From the NCBI RefSeq assembly GCF_000153325.1, contig NZ_CH724143.1, positions 677,672 to 741,671 on the forward strand: DNA of 64,000 nt, read 5' to 3'. Shown piece after piece: positions 24,344-36,800 of this stretch. Below the pieces are notes generated by a model. It was not told the origin of the DNA, did not search any database, and was given only the letters and a program-made list of their open reading frames with translations. A program made the translations under genes and the position numbers. How positions within the stretch are numbered: position 1 is the stretch's first letter; each line of letters starts with the position of its first letter. The stretch comes from Photobacterium sp. SKA34. GTDB taxonomy: Bacteria > Pseudomonadota > Gammaproteobacteria > Enterobacterales > Vibrionaceae.

Positions 24344-26108
24344 CGAGATCCCTCTTATCTGTATGGCTTAGCATATCTGCCAATAAGCCATGTTGACTAA
24401 TTTCTACGAACGAACCATTTTGAACAAGTTTGCCATTCTCCATCACAAGAACACGATCCATAGCATGTAATTGATCTAAACGATGGCTAACCATCAATGT
24501 GGTGTGTTGAGCAACAGCACGACCTAAACTTTCAAGGACTAAGCGTTCACTGTTAGCATCAAGACTTGCTGTGGGTTCATCTAAAATCCAAAACGCACCT
24601 TGTTGTAACATGGCGCGAGCAACAGCAATACGCTGTGCTTGACCTACAGATAAACCACCGGAACGATCCCCCACATGATGTTGATAACCTTTTTCTAAGC
24701 GATTAATGAATTCGTCAGCGTAAGCTTCTTTTGCAACTTGAGTCACTTTGGCTTGTTCCGCTAACTGATCACCTAATGTGATGTTTTCATAAATCGTACC
24801 GTGAACAAGTAATGGGTTTTGACCAACCCAGCTAATCGCTTGACGCCATTCACTGTGGTTAAGCTCTTTTAATTCAATCCCATTAACTTTGATACTACCG
24901 CGGTAGGGAAGGAAGCCCAATAAGGCGTTTAATAAACTGGTTTTACCTGCGCCACTTGGGCCAACCAATGCCACATGCTCATTGGCATTGATATCAAATG
25001 TCAGAGGACCTGCAAGCTTTTGACCTTCAGGACTTAGTACTTCTAACTCGGTCACTGATATTTGTATTTTATCTGGCGTTGTTAATGCTTTTGAGCCATC
25101 TGTCAATTCGTCTGCTTCAATATTAAGAAACTCAACGATAGATTCTGCAGCACCAATAGCTTGTGCCTTGGCATGATAGAAAGTACCAAGATCACGTAGC
25201 GGTTGGTAAAATTCAGGTGCAAGAACCAGAATGAACAAACCAGTAAATAAAGTAATAGGGATACCGTAGTTACCGAAATTTAATTCACCGATAAAAGCAA
25301 AACCGAAGTAAACCGCAACAATAGCAACAGAAATAGCAGAGAAGAACTCTAATACTGCTGAAGATAAGAAAGCAAGACGAAGGACTTCCATTGTACGTTT
25401 ACGAAGCACGTGTGAAGCAGCATTCAGGTTTTCAGCTTCAGCCTCTGCACGATCAAATAAACGCAGGGTAGATAGTCCTTGAAGACGATCGTAAAAGTGG
25501 CCCGATAAGCGCTGTAATGCCTTAAAGTTTCGGCGGTTAGCATCTGCAGCACCTAAGCCAACCAGTGCCATGAATAAAGGTACGAGTGGTGCGGTGAATA
25601 AGAAAATTAACCCTGCAGCCCAGTTTAGGGGGAAAACGACAAATAAAATGACGACAGGAATAAGAACGGATAGTGACATCTGAGGTAGATAGCGCGCAAA
25701 GAAATCTTGCATCTCTTCTACTTGCTCAAGGACAAGACTTGCCCATGTACCAGCAGGTTTTCCTTTAATATAAGCGGGGCCTAAGCTTTGTAAGCGATTA
25801 AGAATTAATTGACGTATATGTAAGCGTATTTGTTCGCCACAACGGTAGCCAAAAATTTCTCTTCCCCAACTACATAGAGAACGCAAACCGATAATAACAA
25901 ATAAACCAATAAATTGATTAATAAGAGAGTATTTATCAGCATGTTCAATAATCAGTTGATGCAGAATACTTGCAAGTAATGCTGCTTGTCCAACAAGCAG
26001 TAAACCAGACAAAAAGCCTAATCCAATACTTAGCATAAGCCAGCGTTTTGCTAACTTACTTTGGGATTTAAGCCATTTGGTTAAATCGCGATATAATTGT
26101 TTATCCAT
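24336..26108 (-). CDS. cydD: Cysteine/glutathione ABC exporter subunit CydD
   Basis: This 590-residue protein is the first subunit of CydDC. Six membrane helices fall within about residues 22-320. The ATPase has Walker A 'GPSGAGKTS' (about 382), signature 'LSVGQAQRIAVARAML', which departs from the usual SGGQ, and Walker B 'FWILDEPTASLD'. It is translationally coupled to cydC. trxB lies upstream in the same direction, as in E. coli, separated by a terminator and an inverted repeat. Confidence 0.95.
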   Translation of the reverse strand: MDKQLYRDLTKWLKSQSKLAKRWLMLSIGLGFLSGLLLVGQAALLASILHQLIIEHADKYSLINQFIGLFVIIGLRSLCSWGREIFGYRCGEQIRLHIRQLILNRLQSLGPAYIKGKPAGTWASLVLEQVEEMQDFFARYLPQMSLSVLIPVVILFVVFPLNWAAGLIFLFTAPLVPLFMALVGLGAADANRRNFKALQRLSGHFYDRLQGLSTLRLFDRAEAEAENLNAASHVLRKRTMEVLRLAFLSSAVLEFFSAISVAIVAVYFGFAFIGELNFGNYGIPITLFTGLFILVLAPEFYQPLRDLGTFYHAKAQAIGAAESIVEFLNIEADELTDGSKALTTPDKIQISVTELEVLSPEGQKLAGPLTFDINANEHVALVGPSGAGKTSLLNALLGFLPYRGSIKVNGIELKELNHSEWRQAISWVGQNPLLVHGTIYENITLGDQLAEQAKVTQVAKEAYADEFINRLEKGYQHHVGDRSGGLSVGQAQRIAVARAMLQQGAFWILDEPTASLDANSERLVLESLGRAVAQHTTLMVSHRLDQLHAMDRVLVMENGKLVQNGSFVEISQHGLLADMLSHTDKRDLDA

Positions 26109-26142
26109 ATAAGGGTTTCATTACGGTATTAACGGTGGGTAG

Positions 26143-26178
26143 CTCATAGTTAAATGGTGAGCATACATTTAACTATGA
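26143..26178. repeat. Perfect 14-bp inverted repeat upstream of cydD
   Basis: CTCATAGTTAAATG and CATTTAACTATGAG pair exactly around 8 bases. It lies 34 bp upstream of the cydD ATG and downstream of the trxB terminator, with no T-run. It is a candidate operator or leader hairpin for cydDC. Confidence 0.55.
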
Positions 26179-26182
26179 GATA

Positions 26183-26212
26183 AACAAACCGCCACTCATT
26201 AAGTCGCGGTTT
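26183..26212 (-). terminator. trxB terminator
   Basis: Minus-strand AAACCGC and GCGGTTT form a 7-bp stem with a 12-base loop followed by GTTTAT. It starts 13 bases after the trxB stop. Confidence 0.6.
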
Positions 26213-26225
26213 GGGCGTTTACTGA

Positions 26226-28061
<1,836 letters not shown>

Positions 28062-28556
28062 ATGGTAGATACCAAAAAGAAACCATCCAAGGAATTGGAT
28101 CGCATTGACCGTAATATTTTGAATGAACTTCAAAAAGACGGCAGAATTTCAAATGTTGAGCTTTCAAAGCGTGTTGGTTTATCTCCAACACCTTGTCTCG
28201 AGCGTGTGCGTCGTTTAGAGCGTCAAGGTTATATCAGTGGTTACACCGCATTGCTTAACCCACAGTTTCTTGATGCTTCATTATTAGTGTTTGTAGAAAT
28301 TACACTAAATCGTGGTGCGCCAGATGTATTTGAACAGTTCAATAAATCAGTTCAAGAGCTTGAAGATATTCAAGAATGTCATCTTGTATCTGGTGATTTT
28401 GACTACTTATTAAAAACACGGGTATCTGATATGTCAGCATACCGTAAGCTTCTTGGTGAAACGTTATTGCGTCTACCGGGTGTAAATGACACGCGTACGT
28501 ACGTTGTAATGGAAGAAGTTAAACAGTCAAATAATCTAGTGATTAAAACACGATAA
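28062..28556 (+). CDS. lrp: Leucine-responsive regulatory protein Lrp
   Basis: The 164 residues match E. coli Lrp in length. An AsnC-type HTH occupies about residues 15-60 ('LDRIDRNILNELQKDGRISNVELSKRVGLSPTPCLERV'), followed by the RAM ligand-binding domain from about 75 to 155. Lrp is a global regulator of amino-acid metabolism and surface structures. The start ATG follows AAGGTGG. Placement next to trxB and ftsK matches enterobacteria. Confidence 0.97.
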   Translation: MVDTKKKPSKELDRIDRNILNELQKDGRISNVELSKRVGLSPTPCLERVRRLERQGYISGYTALLNPQFLDASLLVFVEITLNRGAPDVFEQFNKSVQELEDIQECHLVSGDFDYLLKTRVSDMSAYRKLLGETLLRLPGVNDTRTYVVMEEVKQSNNLVIKTR

Positions 28557-28586
28557 GTGTATTGCTGAGTATAAGCAGAATAAATA

Positions 28587-28617
28587 AACGAGCGGCTATT
28601 AAGCCGCTCGTTTTGTT
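28587..28617 (+). terminator. lrp terminator
   Basis: CGAGCGGCT and AGCCGCTCG form a perfect 9-bp stem with a 4-base loop followed by TTTTGTTTG. Confidence 0.9.
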
Positions 28618-28964
28618 TGTACGATATATTAATTTATTCATAGTGATGGTTAATTGGACAAAAAGTGAATCAAATTGACATAGTGATGAATTTTTTTATC
28701 TATCGGGCGTCTAAAATAGTTATCTGATATGAACTATTTGTACCTTATTATCTGGGGCGAGAGAAAAATTTTCACTAAAAGCTTTTTCGGTACACAGACA
28801 ATGCGCGCATTTAGTATAGAATAGTGGCATTGAGACAATGACATTGTATTTCTTATATTTGGCTAAGCTTTATAGTGTATTTGGCTGTAGAGATTAGTAT
28901 TATTCGATGAATGTCTTAGATTTCTGGCAAATTTTTGAGTTTTATAGAGACATCGGAGTTATCC
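28618..28964. other. Gap between lrp and ftsK with the ftsK control region
   Basis: There is no ORF. A TTGACA at 28675-28680 is a possible -35, but the -10 matches at correct spacing are poor. No LexA box of the CTG-N10-CAG type was seen. Confidence 0.4.
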
Positions 28965-31900
28965 TTGAGGAAGATTAAAGGTAAAAAACTGTCCCAGATG
29001 CGTTTGTCAGGTACACAACGCATTATTGAAGGTTTTTTAATCATCAGTATTTTAGCTGCTATTTATATTATGGTGGCATTGGTAACATTTAACCCTGCAG
29101 ATCCATCATGGTCACAAACTGCTTGGGAAGGGGTTGTTCAGAATAAAGCTGGCGCGTTTGGCGCTTTAGTGGCTGATACGTTCTTCTTCAGTTTTGGCTC
29201 ATTAGCCTATGTTTTTCCAGCCTTAATAGTCTTACTTGGCTATTATTTATTTCGTCGCCGTTCAAAAAGTTTATCTCACGACTATATGGTTTACGGCACT
29301 CGTCTTTTAGGCCTTATCTTATTGTTATTAACTAGCTGTGGTCTTGCTGATTTAAACTTTGATGATATTTGGTACTTTTCATCGGGCGGGGTCGTGGGGG
29401 ATGTTGTTTCAAACATTTCAATGCCATTACTTAATGTGCTAGGTACAACATTAGTATTGATGTTTATTTGGGCAATTGGCTTTACATTGTTCTCGGGTAT
29501 TTCATGGACATCAATTGTTGATACATTAGGTGAAAAGACACTTGCTTCGTTAACATGGTTTCTAAATAAATTTCGTTCAGATAAACATGAGGTTATGCGA
29601 CCTTTTGCAACCGAAATTCCTGATGAATCAGAAATGCCTTACATGGCACACTTAGATGACGTTGATGATGAAGACGACCCATTATTATCATCTTATGTTA
29701 ATAATAATCCATCAGATAATAATGCAAAAGAAGTCGAATCTTCACCTTATAAGATTGTTCGACCTAACTCTGATATGGCACGAGATCCATTGTTAGACAT
29801 GAGTCAACCAGTCGTAAGTCAGCCAGTGGGACACCCGCAAACTGCTGTTCAACAACCTGTTGTAAGTCAGCCAGTAGGTCAACCGCAAACTGCTGTTCAA
29901 CAACCTGTTGTAAGTCAGCCTGTGGGCCAACCGCAAACTGCTGTTCAACAACCTGTTGTAAGTCAGTCAGTGGCACAACCACAAGCTGTTGTTCAACAAC
30001 CAGTTGTAAATCAGCCAGTGGCACAACCACAAGTTGCTGTTCAACAGCCAATTGTTAGTCAGCCAGTAACGCAACCGCAAGCTGCTGTTCAACAACCTGT
30101 TGTAAGCCAGCCTGTAGCACAACCACAAGAGATAGTTCAGCAGCCAGCGACTCAGCCTCGTGGCCTTTCGATTGAAGATTTAGAACGTGAACTGGATAGA
30201 AATGAAGATTTTACTGTTCCAGTGGATGAGTATACGCAAAGTGCAATTGAAGCAGCTGAATCAGCAGTAACCGCAGCTCCTGATTCTTCCTTGCAGCAAA
30301 ATGTTTCTGATATAAGTAAAGACGTAGAATCTATCGCTATTCAACAGGCGACACCTGAAGCGTCACAAGCTGTCACTCCACAATCAACAACATCACAGCC
30401 AGTTCCTGGAAGTGATATTGAAATTGGCGTACAAGATGGTATGTCTGAACTAGAGCGTGGTGAAGCTGTTGAGTTAACACCAGAGCAAAAAGAAAAAGCG
30501 GATCAGGAAGCGTTTTTACAAAACATTCGTGATTTACAAAAAGAACAAGCCCATTTAGCAGGATTAGACAATCCGTTTTTGATGAAAACAGAAGTAGACC
30601 TTCCTGTGCCTTCTTCTCCAATGCCGACATTGGATTTATTGCAACCTGCTCGTCGTACTGTTGAGCCAGCCTCTGAAGAAGAGCTGCAAGCGACAGCTGC
30701 GTTAATTGAATCTAAGCTAGTTGATTACAAAATTAAAGCACAGGTGAAAGGGATTTATCCTGGGCCTGTTATTACCCGCTTTGAATTAGATTTAGCGCCA
30801 GGTGTGAAAGTTAGTCGCATCTCTGGTTTAGCAAAAGACTTGGCTCGCGCGTTGTCTGTTATGGCTGTACGTGTAGTTGAAGCTATTCCGGGTAAACCAT
30901 ATATTGGTTTAGAATTGCCTAATAAAGGTCGAGAAACGGTATACATGTCTGAAGTGGTCGCCAGTGAGCGTTTTCAGAATATGGATGGTCCATTACCGAT
31001 TGTTTTAGGTAGCGATATCGCTGGTGAAGCTGTTGTGGCTGATCTAAGTAAAATGCCTCACTTACTGGTTGCGGGTACAACGGGATCGGGTAAATCTGTT
31101 GGTGTAAACGTAATGATCTTGAGCTTATTATACAAGTGTAGGCCTGAAGATTGTCGCTTTATTATGATCGATCCAAAGATGTTGGAATTATCTATTTATG
31201 AAGGTATACCGCATCTACTAACGGAAGTTGTGACTGACATGAAAGATGCAGGTAATGCCCTGCGTTGGTGTGTTGGGGAAATGGAACGTCGTTATAAGCT
31301 AATGGCGAAATGTGGTGTACGTAATCTAGCTGGCTTTAACGATAAATTAGAGGAAGCGGCAGCAGCGGGGTTCCCTATTCATGACCCATTATGGCAGCCG
31401 GGTGATACCATGGATGAATATCCACCATTACTTGAAAAAATGCCAAGTATTGTGGTGATCATCGATGAATTTGCTGACTTGATGATGGTTGTAGGTAAGA
31501 AAGTTGAAGAGCTTATCGCGCGTCTTGCTCAAAAAGCACGTGCGGCAGGTATTCACTTAGTGCTTGCTACTCAGCGTCCGTCTGTGGATGTTATTACAGG
31601 CTTAATTAAAGCAAATATTCCAACCCGTATGGCATTTACTGTATCTACCAAAACCGATTCACGTACCATTCTTGATCAAGGTGGCGCTGAATCATTACTT
31701 GGTATGGGTGATATGTTGTATTTACCACCAGGTCAAAGCCATACAACACGTGTCCATGGTGCATTTGCATCGGATGATGATGTTCATAACGTAGTAAATG
31801 ATTGGAAAGCACGCGGTAAACCACAATATATAGATAGTATCCTAAGCTCTGAACAAGGTTCAGAAAGTCTATTACCTGGTGAAACATCAACGGGTGGTGA

Positions 31901-32114
31901 TGATGATATTGACCAACTGTTTGATGAAGTTGCAGCATTTGTTACTGAAACGCGTCGCGCATCAGTATCGGGTGTTCAGCGTCGTTTTAAAATTGGATAT
32001 AACCGTGCAGCACGTATTGTTGAACAATTAGAAGCGCATGGAATAGTTAGTGCTCCAGGGCATAATTCAAACCGAGAAGTACTCGCGCCTGCGCCAGTAC
32101 AGACCCACGATTAA
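28965..32114 (+). CDS. ftsK: DNA translocase FtsK
   Basis: This divisome protein pumps chromosomal DNA and activates XerCD at dif. I chose the TTG at 28965 because GGAG precedes it by 7 bases; the frame is also open from 28935. That gives 1049 residues. Four transmembrane helices lie in the first 190 residues. A long linker (about 200-560) includes seven 48-bp tandem repeats. The motor has Walker A 'GTTGSGKSV' and Walker B '[12 protein letters not shown]'. The C-terminal gamma winged helix ('[39 protein letters not shown]') reads KOPS sites. lolA follows. Confidence 0.96.
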   Translation: MRKIKGKKLSQMRLSGTQRIIEGFLIISILAAIYIMVALVTFNPADPSWSQTAWEGVVQNKAGAFGALVADTFFFSFGSLAYVFPALIVLLGYYLFRRRSKSLSHDYMVYGTRLLGLILLLLTSCGLADLNFDDIWYFSSGGVVGDVVSNISMPLLNVLGTTLVLMFIWAIGFTLFSGISWTSIVDTLGEKTLASLTWFLNKFRSDKHEVMRPFATEIPDESEMPYMAHLDDVDDEDDPLLSSYVNNNPSDNNAKEVESSPYKIVRPNSDMARDPLLDMSQPVVSQPVGHPQTAVQQPVVSQPVGQPQTAVQQPVVSQPVGQPQTAVQQPVVSQSVAQPQAVVQQPVVNQPVAQPQVAVQQPIVSQPVTQPQAAVQQPVVSQPVAQPQEIVQQPATQPRGLSIEDLERELDRNEDFTVPVDEYTQSAIEAAESAVTAAPDSSLQQNVSDISKDVESIAIQQATPEASQAVTPQSTTSQPVPGSDIEIGVQDGMSELERGEAVELTPEQKEKADQEAFLQNIRDLQKEQAHLAGLDNPFLMKTEVDLPVPSSPMPTLDLLQPARRTVEPASEEELQATAALIESKLVDYKIKAQVKGIYPGPVITRFELDLAPGVKVSRISGLAKDLARALSVMAVRVVEAIPGKPYIGLELPNKGRETVYMSEVVASERFQNMDGPLPIVLGSDIAGEAVVADLSKMPHLLVAGTTGSGKSVGVNVMILSLLYKCRPEDCRFIMIDPKMLELSIYEGIPHLLTEVVTDMKDAGNALRWCVGEMERRYKLMAKCGVRNLAGFNDKLEEAAAAGFPIHDPLWQPGDTMDEYPPLLEKMPSIVVIIDEFADLMMVVGKKVEELIARLAQKARAAGIHLVLATQRPSVDVITGLIKANIPTRMAFTVSTKTDSRTILDQGGAESLLGMGDMLYLPPGQSHTTRVHGAFASDDDVHNVVNDWKARGKPQYIDSILSSEQGSESLLPGETSTGGDDDIDQLFDEVAAFVTETRRASVSGVQRRFKIGYNRAARIVEQLEAHGIVSAPGHNSNREVLAPAPVQTHD
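29811..30146 (+). repeat. Seven 48-bp tandem repeats inside ftsK
   Basis: Seven in-frame copies begin at 29811, 29859, 29907, 29955, 30003, 30051 and 30099. Each encodes a 16-residue unit like [16 protein letters not shown]. The first three copies are nearly identical and later ones more diverged, as expected of a recently expanding minisatellite. They lie in the flexible linker between membrane anchor and motor. Confidence 0.95.
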
Positions 32115-32160
32115 TGAATAAACTGATACCTTGCTGTCAGTAAATTTATAGCGTAATTTT

Positions 32161-32198
32161 AACCGCTGCGACATCGTATGTGCGGCGGTTTGTTTTAA
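32161..32198 (+). terminator. Possible ftsK terminator
   Basis: AACCGC and GCGGTT with imperfect inner pairing (TGCGACAT / ATGTGCG) are followed by TGTTTTAAT, just ahead of the lolA ribosome binding site. It may only attenuate readthrough into lolA. Confidence 0.45.
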
Positions 32199-32213
32199 TA
32201 GAGGTTAGCGAAT

Positions 32214-32830
32214 ATGATGAAAAAGTTATGGCTAAGAATGTTAGTTGCCGTTCCATTGCTCGCAGTAACAAGTGCGTGGGCTACACCACAACAAGCATTA
32301 AGTAGCCGACTTGATAAAGTGAATGCTTTTAGCGCTAACTTTACCCAAAAAGTGATTAGTCCCGACGGTGAAACCTTAGTTGATGGGACTGGCGATTTAT
32401 CTATTAAACGTCCTAATTTATTTCGCTGGGATACTAAACACCGGATGCAAGCTTGTTAGTCTCAGATGGCAAAACAGTATGGTATTACAGCCCATTCGTT
32501 GAACAGGTTACGGCAATGTGGCTAAAAGATGCAACGGAACAAACACCGTTTGTTCTATTAACACGTAATAATGAAAAAGATTGGTCGCGTTATAATGTTA
32601 AGCAATTAGCAGATACTTTTACGTTAACGCCGAAAGATAAAACCTCTTCGATGGATGAGTTTATCGTGACAGTATCTAAAGATGGTCAAGTACGTAATTT
32701 CTCTGTGGTTGAGAATGACGGGCAACGCAGTAATTACACTCTATCTAAATTTACACGTACTACGCCCGCGGCAGACTTATTTAAGTTTACGCCACCGAAA
32801 GGGGTGGAACTGGACGACCAACGTCAATGA
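32214..32830 (+). pseudogene. lolA: Outer-membrane lipoprotein carrier protein LolA, frameshifted
   Basis: LolA ferries lipoproteins across the periplasm from LolCDE to LolB. The first frame (32214-32459) encodes the signal peptide and 'LSSRLDKVNAFSANFTQKV...IKRPNLFRWDTK', then ends at TAG. The rest, 'LLVSDGKTVWYYSPFVEQVTAMWLKDA...FTPPKGVELDDQRQ', continues in another frame to 32830. Adding one A to the AAA run at 32436-32438 restores one ORF reading DTKTPDASLLVSDGK, which agrees with LolA of relatives. Both halves otherwise look fully conserved, with no other damage. Because LolA is essential in studied gammaproteobacteria, a sequencing or assembly error or a very recent mutation is more likely than an old pseudogene. 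Confidence 0.9.
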
Positions 32831-32890
32831 ATAAAACAATCGATATGATGCTATGAGTTAGCGTTTATGTATTGATAATCTCAATTGTAT

Positions 32891-32914
32891 AGGTGGCTGT
32901 TAGCCACCTTTTTC
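32891..32914 (+). terminator. lolA terminator
   Basis: AGGTGGCT and AGCCACCT form an 8-bp stem with a 3-base loop followed by TTTTCTG. It overlaps the spurious upstream extension of the rarA frame, which supports the later rarA start. Confidence 0.85.
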
Positions 32915-32934
32915 TGTTTATGGGAGTGGTTATT

Positions 32935-34275
32935 TTGAATAACTTCAGTCTTGATTTTTCTACTGACTTCAGACCGCTAGCCGCAAGAATGCGACCTCGA
33001 ACAGTAGAAGAATATATCGGTCAGCAACATATTTTGGGACAAGGAAAACCCTTACGTCGAGCCTTAGAAGCCGGACAACTACATTCAATGATTTTGTGGG
33101 GGCCCCCGGGAACCGGAAAAACGACATTAGCAGAAGTCGCTGCTCATTATGCCAACGCTGAAGTAGAGCGTGTGTCTGCTGTAACATCAGGTATTAAAGA
33201 TATTCGAGCTGCGATTGATAAGGCTCGTGACAATAAAATGGCAGGTCGTCGCACTATTTTATTTGTTGATGAGGTGCATCGTTTTAATAAAAGTCAGCAA
33301 GATGCATTTTTGCCGCATATTGAAGATGGTACTGTGACGTTTATCGGTGCAACTACGGAAAACCCATCGTTTGAGCTTAATAATGCATTACTCTCTCGAT
33401 CTCGAGTTTATAAGTTAAAGTCACTCGAGGATGATGAGATCTTACAAGTGATTGAACAAGCTTTAATGGATAAAGAGCGAGGTGTAACAGAAACGAATTT
33501 ACACTTTGCGGATGATATTAAAGATAAATTAGCTGAGTTTGTTCGTGGTGATGCCCGAATGTCTTTAAATTATCTTGAGCAGTTAATTGATATGTCTGAA
33601 GAAGATGAAAAAGGCATTAAACAAATAACGGTTGAATTATTGGCGGAAGTCACAGGCGAAAAGGTTGCGCGCTTTGATAACAAAGGTGATCTTTGGTACG
33701 ACATGATCTCGGCAGTACATAAATCAATTCGAGGTTCTAATCCTGATGGTGCTTTGTATTGGTTTGCACGTATGCTCCAAGCTGGCTGTGATCCGCTATA
33801 TGTTGCTCGTCGTCTACTGGCTATCGCTTCAGAAGATATCGGTAATGCTGATCCTCGTGCGATGCAAGTCGCGGTTTCTGCATGGGATTGTTATACCCGA
33901 GTTGGCGCCTATGAAGGTGAACGAGCTATAGCACAAGCGATTGTGTACTTAGCTTGTGCTGCGAAAAGTAATGCGGTTTACGTCGCGTTTAATCTTGCTA
34001 AAGCTGATGCTCGTGAATTTCCCGATTTTGAAGTCCCTCATCATTTACGTAATGCGCCGACCAAGTTAATGAAAGAATTAGGTTATGGTGAAGGGTATCG
34101 TTACGCTCATGATGAAGCGGGGGCTTATGCGGCAGGTGAAGTGTATCTACCGCGTGAAATCCGTGATCGGGTTTATTACCAACCATCAAACCGTGGTTTA
34201 GAAATGAAAATATCCGAAAAGTTGGATTATCTTGCTTCATTAGATGCAAAAAGCCCGTTAAAGCGCTACCAATAA
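32935..34275 (+). CDS. rarA: Replication-associated recombination protein RarA
   Basis: This 446-residue AAA+ ATPase acts at stalled replication forks (MgsA/WRNIP1 family). Walker A is '[10 protein letters not shown]' (about residue 56) and Walker B '[10 protein letters not shown]'. '[14 protein letters not shown]' is the sensor region, and the C-terminal tetramerisation part includes '[16 protein letters not shown]'. The frame is open from 32893, but that region is the lolA terminator. The TTG at 32935, with GGGAG 8 bases upstream, gives LNNFSLDFS as in E. coli. It lies between lolA and serS, the conserved order. Confidence 0.95.
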   Translation: MNNFSLDFSTDFRPLAARMRPRTVEEYIGQQHILGQGKPLRRALEAGQLHSMILWGPPGTGKTTLAEVAAHYANAEVERVSAVTSGIKDIRAAIDKARDNKMAGRRTILFVDEVHRFNKSQQDAFLPHIEDGTVTFIGATTENPSFELNNALLSRSRVYKLKSLEDDEILQVIEQALMDKERGVTETNLHFADDIKDKLAEFVRGDARMSLNYLEQLIDMSEEDEKGIKQITVELLAEVTGEKVARFDNKGDLWYDMISAVHKSIRGSNPDGALYWFARMLQAGCDPLYVARRLLAIASEDIGNADPRAMQVAVSAWDCYTRVGAYEGERAIAQAIVYLACAAKSNAVYVAFNLAKADAREFPDFEVPHHLRNAPTKLMKELGYGEGYRYAHDEAGAYAAGEVYLPREIRDRVYYQPSNRGLEMKISEKLDYLASLDAKSPLKRYQ

Positions 34276-34303
34276 TAAGGCTTTTTGGGTATCGTTAAAC
34301 GAC

Positions 34304-34327
34304 TGGCAGTTCGATGAAAGAACTGCC
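34304..34327 (+). repeat. Hairpin between rarA and serS
   Basis: GGCAGTTC and GAACTGCC form a perfect 8-bp stem with an 8-base loop but no T-run. It could be a weak terminator or leader structure for serS. Confidence 0.4.
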
Positions 34328-34388
34328 TTCCTAATAACAGACTATTTTGATAAAAATCGTCTATATAACGTGCATTTCAGAATATTAA

Positions 34389-35711
<1,323 letters not shown>

Positions 35712-35730
35712 TCACTGATTTGTCGTTTGA

Positions 35731-35758
35731 AAACCCAGCCATCATGCTGGGTTTTTTT
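35731..35758. terminator. Terminator between serS and the convergent unknown gene
   Basis: AAACCCAGC and GCTGGGTTT form a 9-bp stem followed by TTTTAT on the plus strand. The opposite strand also has a short T-rich tail, so it may serve both genes; it overlaps the last codon of the minus-strand gene. Confidence 0.88.
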
Positions 35759-36611
35759 ATGTCTGCTTGTTGTGATCAAAATTAATAGCACATGTCGTTA
35801 TGTCTGGGACTGTTATTGCAAGATCGTCAGCAATATCATTAATAATAAGATCGAAGAACTGGAAAATAGTGTCTGATATCTGAATAGAATAAAGGTAAAG
35901 CTCCTCTTTAAGTTTATTTTCATCTTGGCTATGAAATTGTATTTCTTGAAATGTTTGCATGAGCTTTTCAATAGGCCAAATAGGTGGTGTTTGCTGGCTT
36001 ATCATCGATATCTGTCCAAGTCTTCGTTGGATCATCTTTACATGCATTTCTAACTCTCGCGCATAGCTTTTATTTTCTAAAGGGTGGTGTTCAATCGTCC
36101 AGCGGAATCTATTTAAACTATCTAGTGCATTTAATGTAACAGGCCAAGCTGTTTGATAATGTTCGAAAGTGGTGTCTTTTTCAGCCGTAAGCAAGCTTGA
36201 ACTAATGACATCATCAATAAGATACATAATGTGTCGAATAATTCTGCCATGTACGGCTTGACTGCGTTGTAAAGAGTAGTGAGGACAATCTGTAAATAAA
36301 CGTTGTATTTCTTGTCTTAAGATCCGAAACATCGGTTTGTGATTGGTATTAGCTTTATGAATTAATATCGAGAGTGTTTGTTTTAAGGCATGCCTTTTAT
36401 TCTTAACCGATTCATGGTTCTTATTATTTGTTTTATTACTCACAATATCTTGATGGTAATGGCGGCGATGATAGCGAATAAATTGTATCAGTTGCCTGAG
36501 CTGCATTATTTGATCAAATTGCAGTTGTAATTGGGTGTTATTTTTCTTTGTTTTCCAAGTGATATATCCAATAGTTAATAGTGAAATAATGAAAACTATG
36601 ATTAACCACAT
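35757..36611 (-). CDS. Unknown membrane-anchored protein
   Basis: I do not recognise this 284-residue protein. One hydrophobic helix (about residues 1-20) is followed by KTKKNN, which suggests a cytoplasmic C-terminal part under the positive-inside rule. The remainder is predicted helical and rich in His, Gln and Arg, for example 'LRQLIQFIRYHRRHYHQD'. A second region around residues 120-215 has 'VHGRIIRHIMYLIDDVISSSLL' and 'MHVKMIQRRLGQISMI'. No enzymatic motif is visible. It is convergent with serS and appears monocistronic. A sensory or scaffold role would be a guess. Confidence 0.75.
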   Translation of the reverse strand: MWLIIVFIISLLTIGYITWKTKKNNTQLQLQFDQIMQLRQLIQFIRYHRRHYHQDIVSNKTNNKNHESVKNKRHALKQTLSILIHKANTNHKPMFRILRQEIQRLFTDCPHYSLQRSQAVHGRIIRHIMYLIDDVISSSLLTAEKDTTFEHYQTAWPVTLNALDSLNRFRWTIEHHPLENKSYARELEMHVKMIQRRLGQISMISQQTPPIWPIEKLMQTFQEIQFHSQDENKLKEELYLYSIQISDTIFQFFDLIINDIADDLAITVPDITTCAINFDHNKQT

Positions 36612-36753
36612 AACTAGCCCTTTAATTGCTCTTATTCTTTTAGTGAGTAAGCAATCGTTATGCCGTTAATATTGATCTATCAAAACAGTGGGTTAGGTGG
36701 TTTTAGCTTGTGCTTTATGAGCTAGCTTGGTTCAAGTGCACCAAAATAGTGAA

Positions 36754-36780
36754 ATAAAAAAGGCGCCATGAAGGCGCCTT
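36754..36780 (-). terminator. Terminator of the cation symporter gene
   Basis: Minus-strand AAGGCGCC and GGCGCCTT (8 bp, 5-base loop) are followed by a T-run, 20 bases after the stop. Confidence 0.9.
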
Positions 36781-36800
36781 ATGCAATGAAAATAGCTGAG

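Noticed and set aside
29764..30051. Minus-strand ORF of 95 codons opposite ftsK
   Set aside because: It is produced by the 48-bp repeats read backwards and has no ribosome binding site or homology.
29811..30146. Regular repeats suggesting a CRISPR array
   Set aside because: The units are head-to-tail, in frame, with no unique spacers; they encode a protein linker.
32893..32934. Upstream extension of rarA
   Set aside because: This stretch is the lolA terminator; a well-spaced SD and homology support the TTG at 32935.
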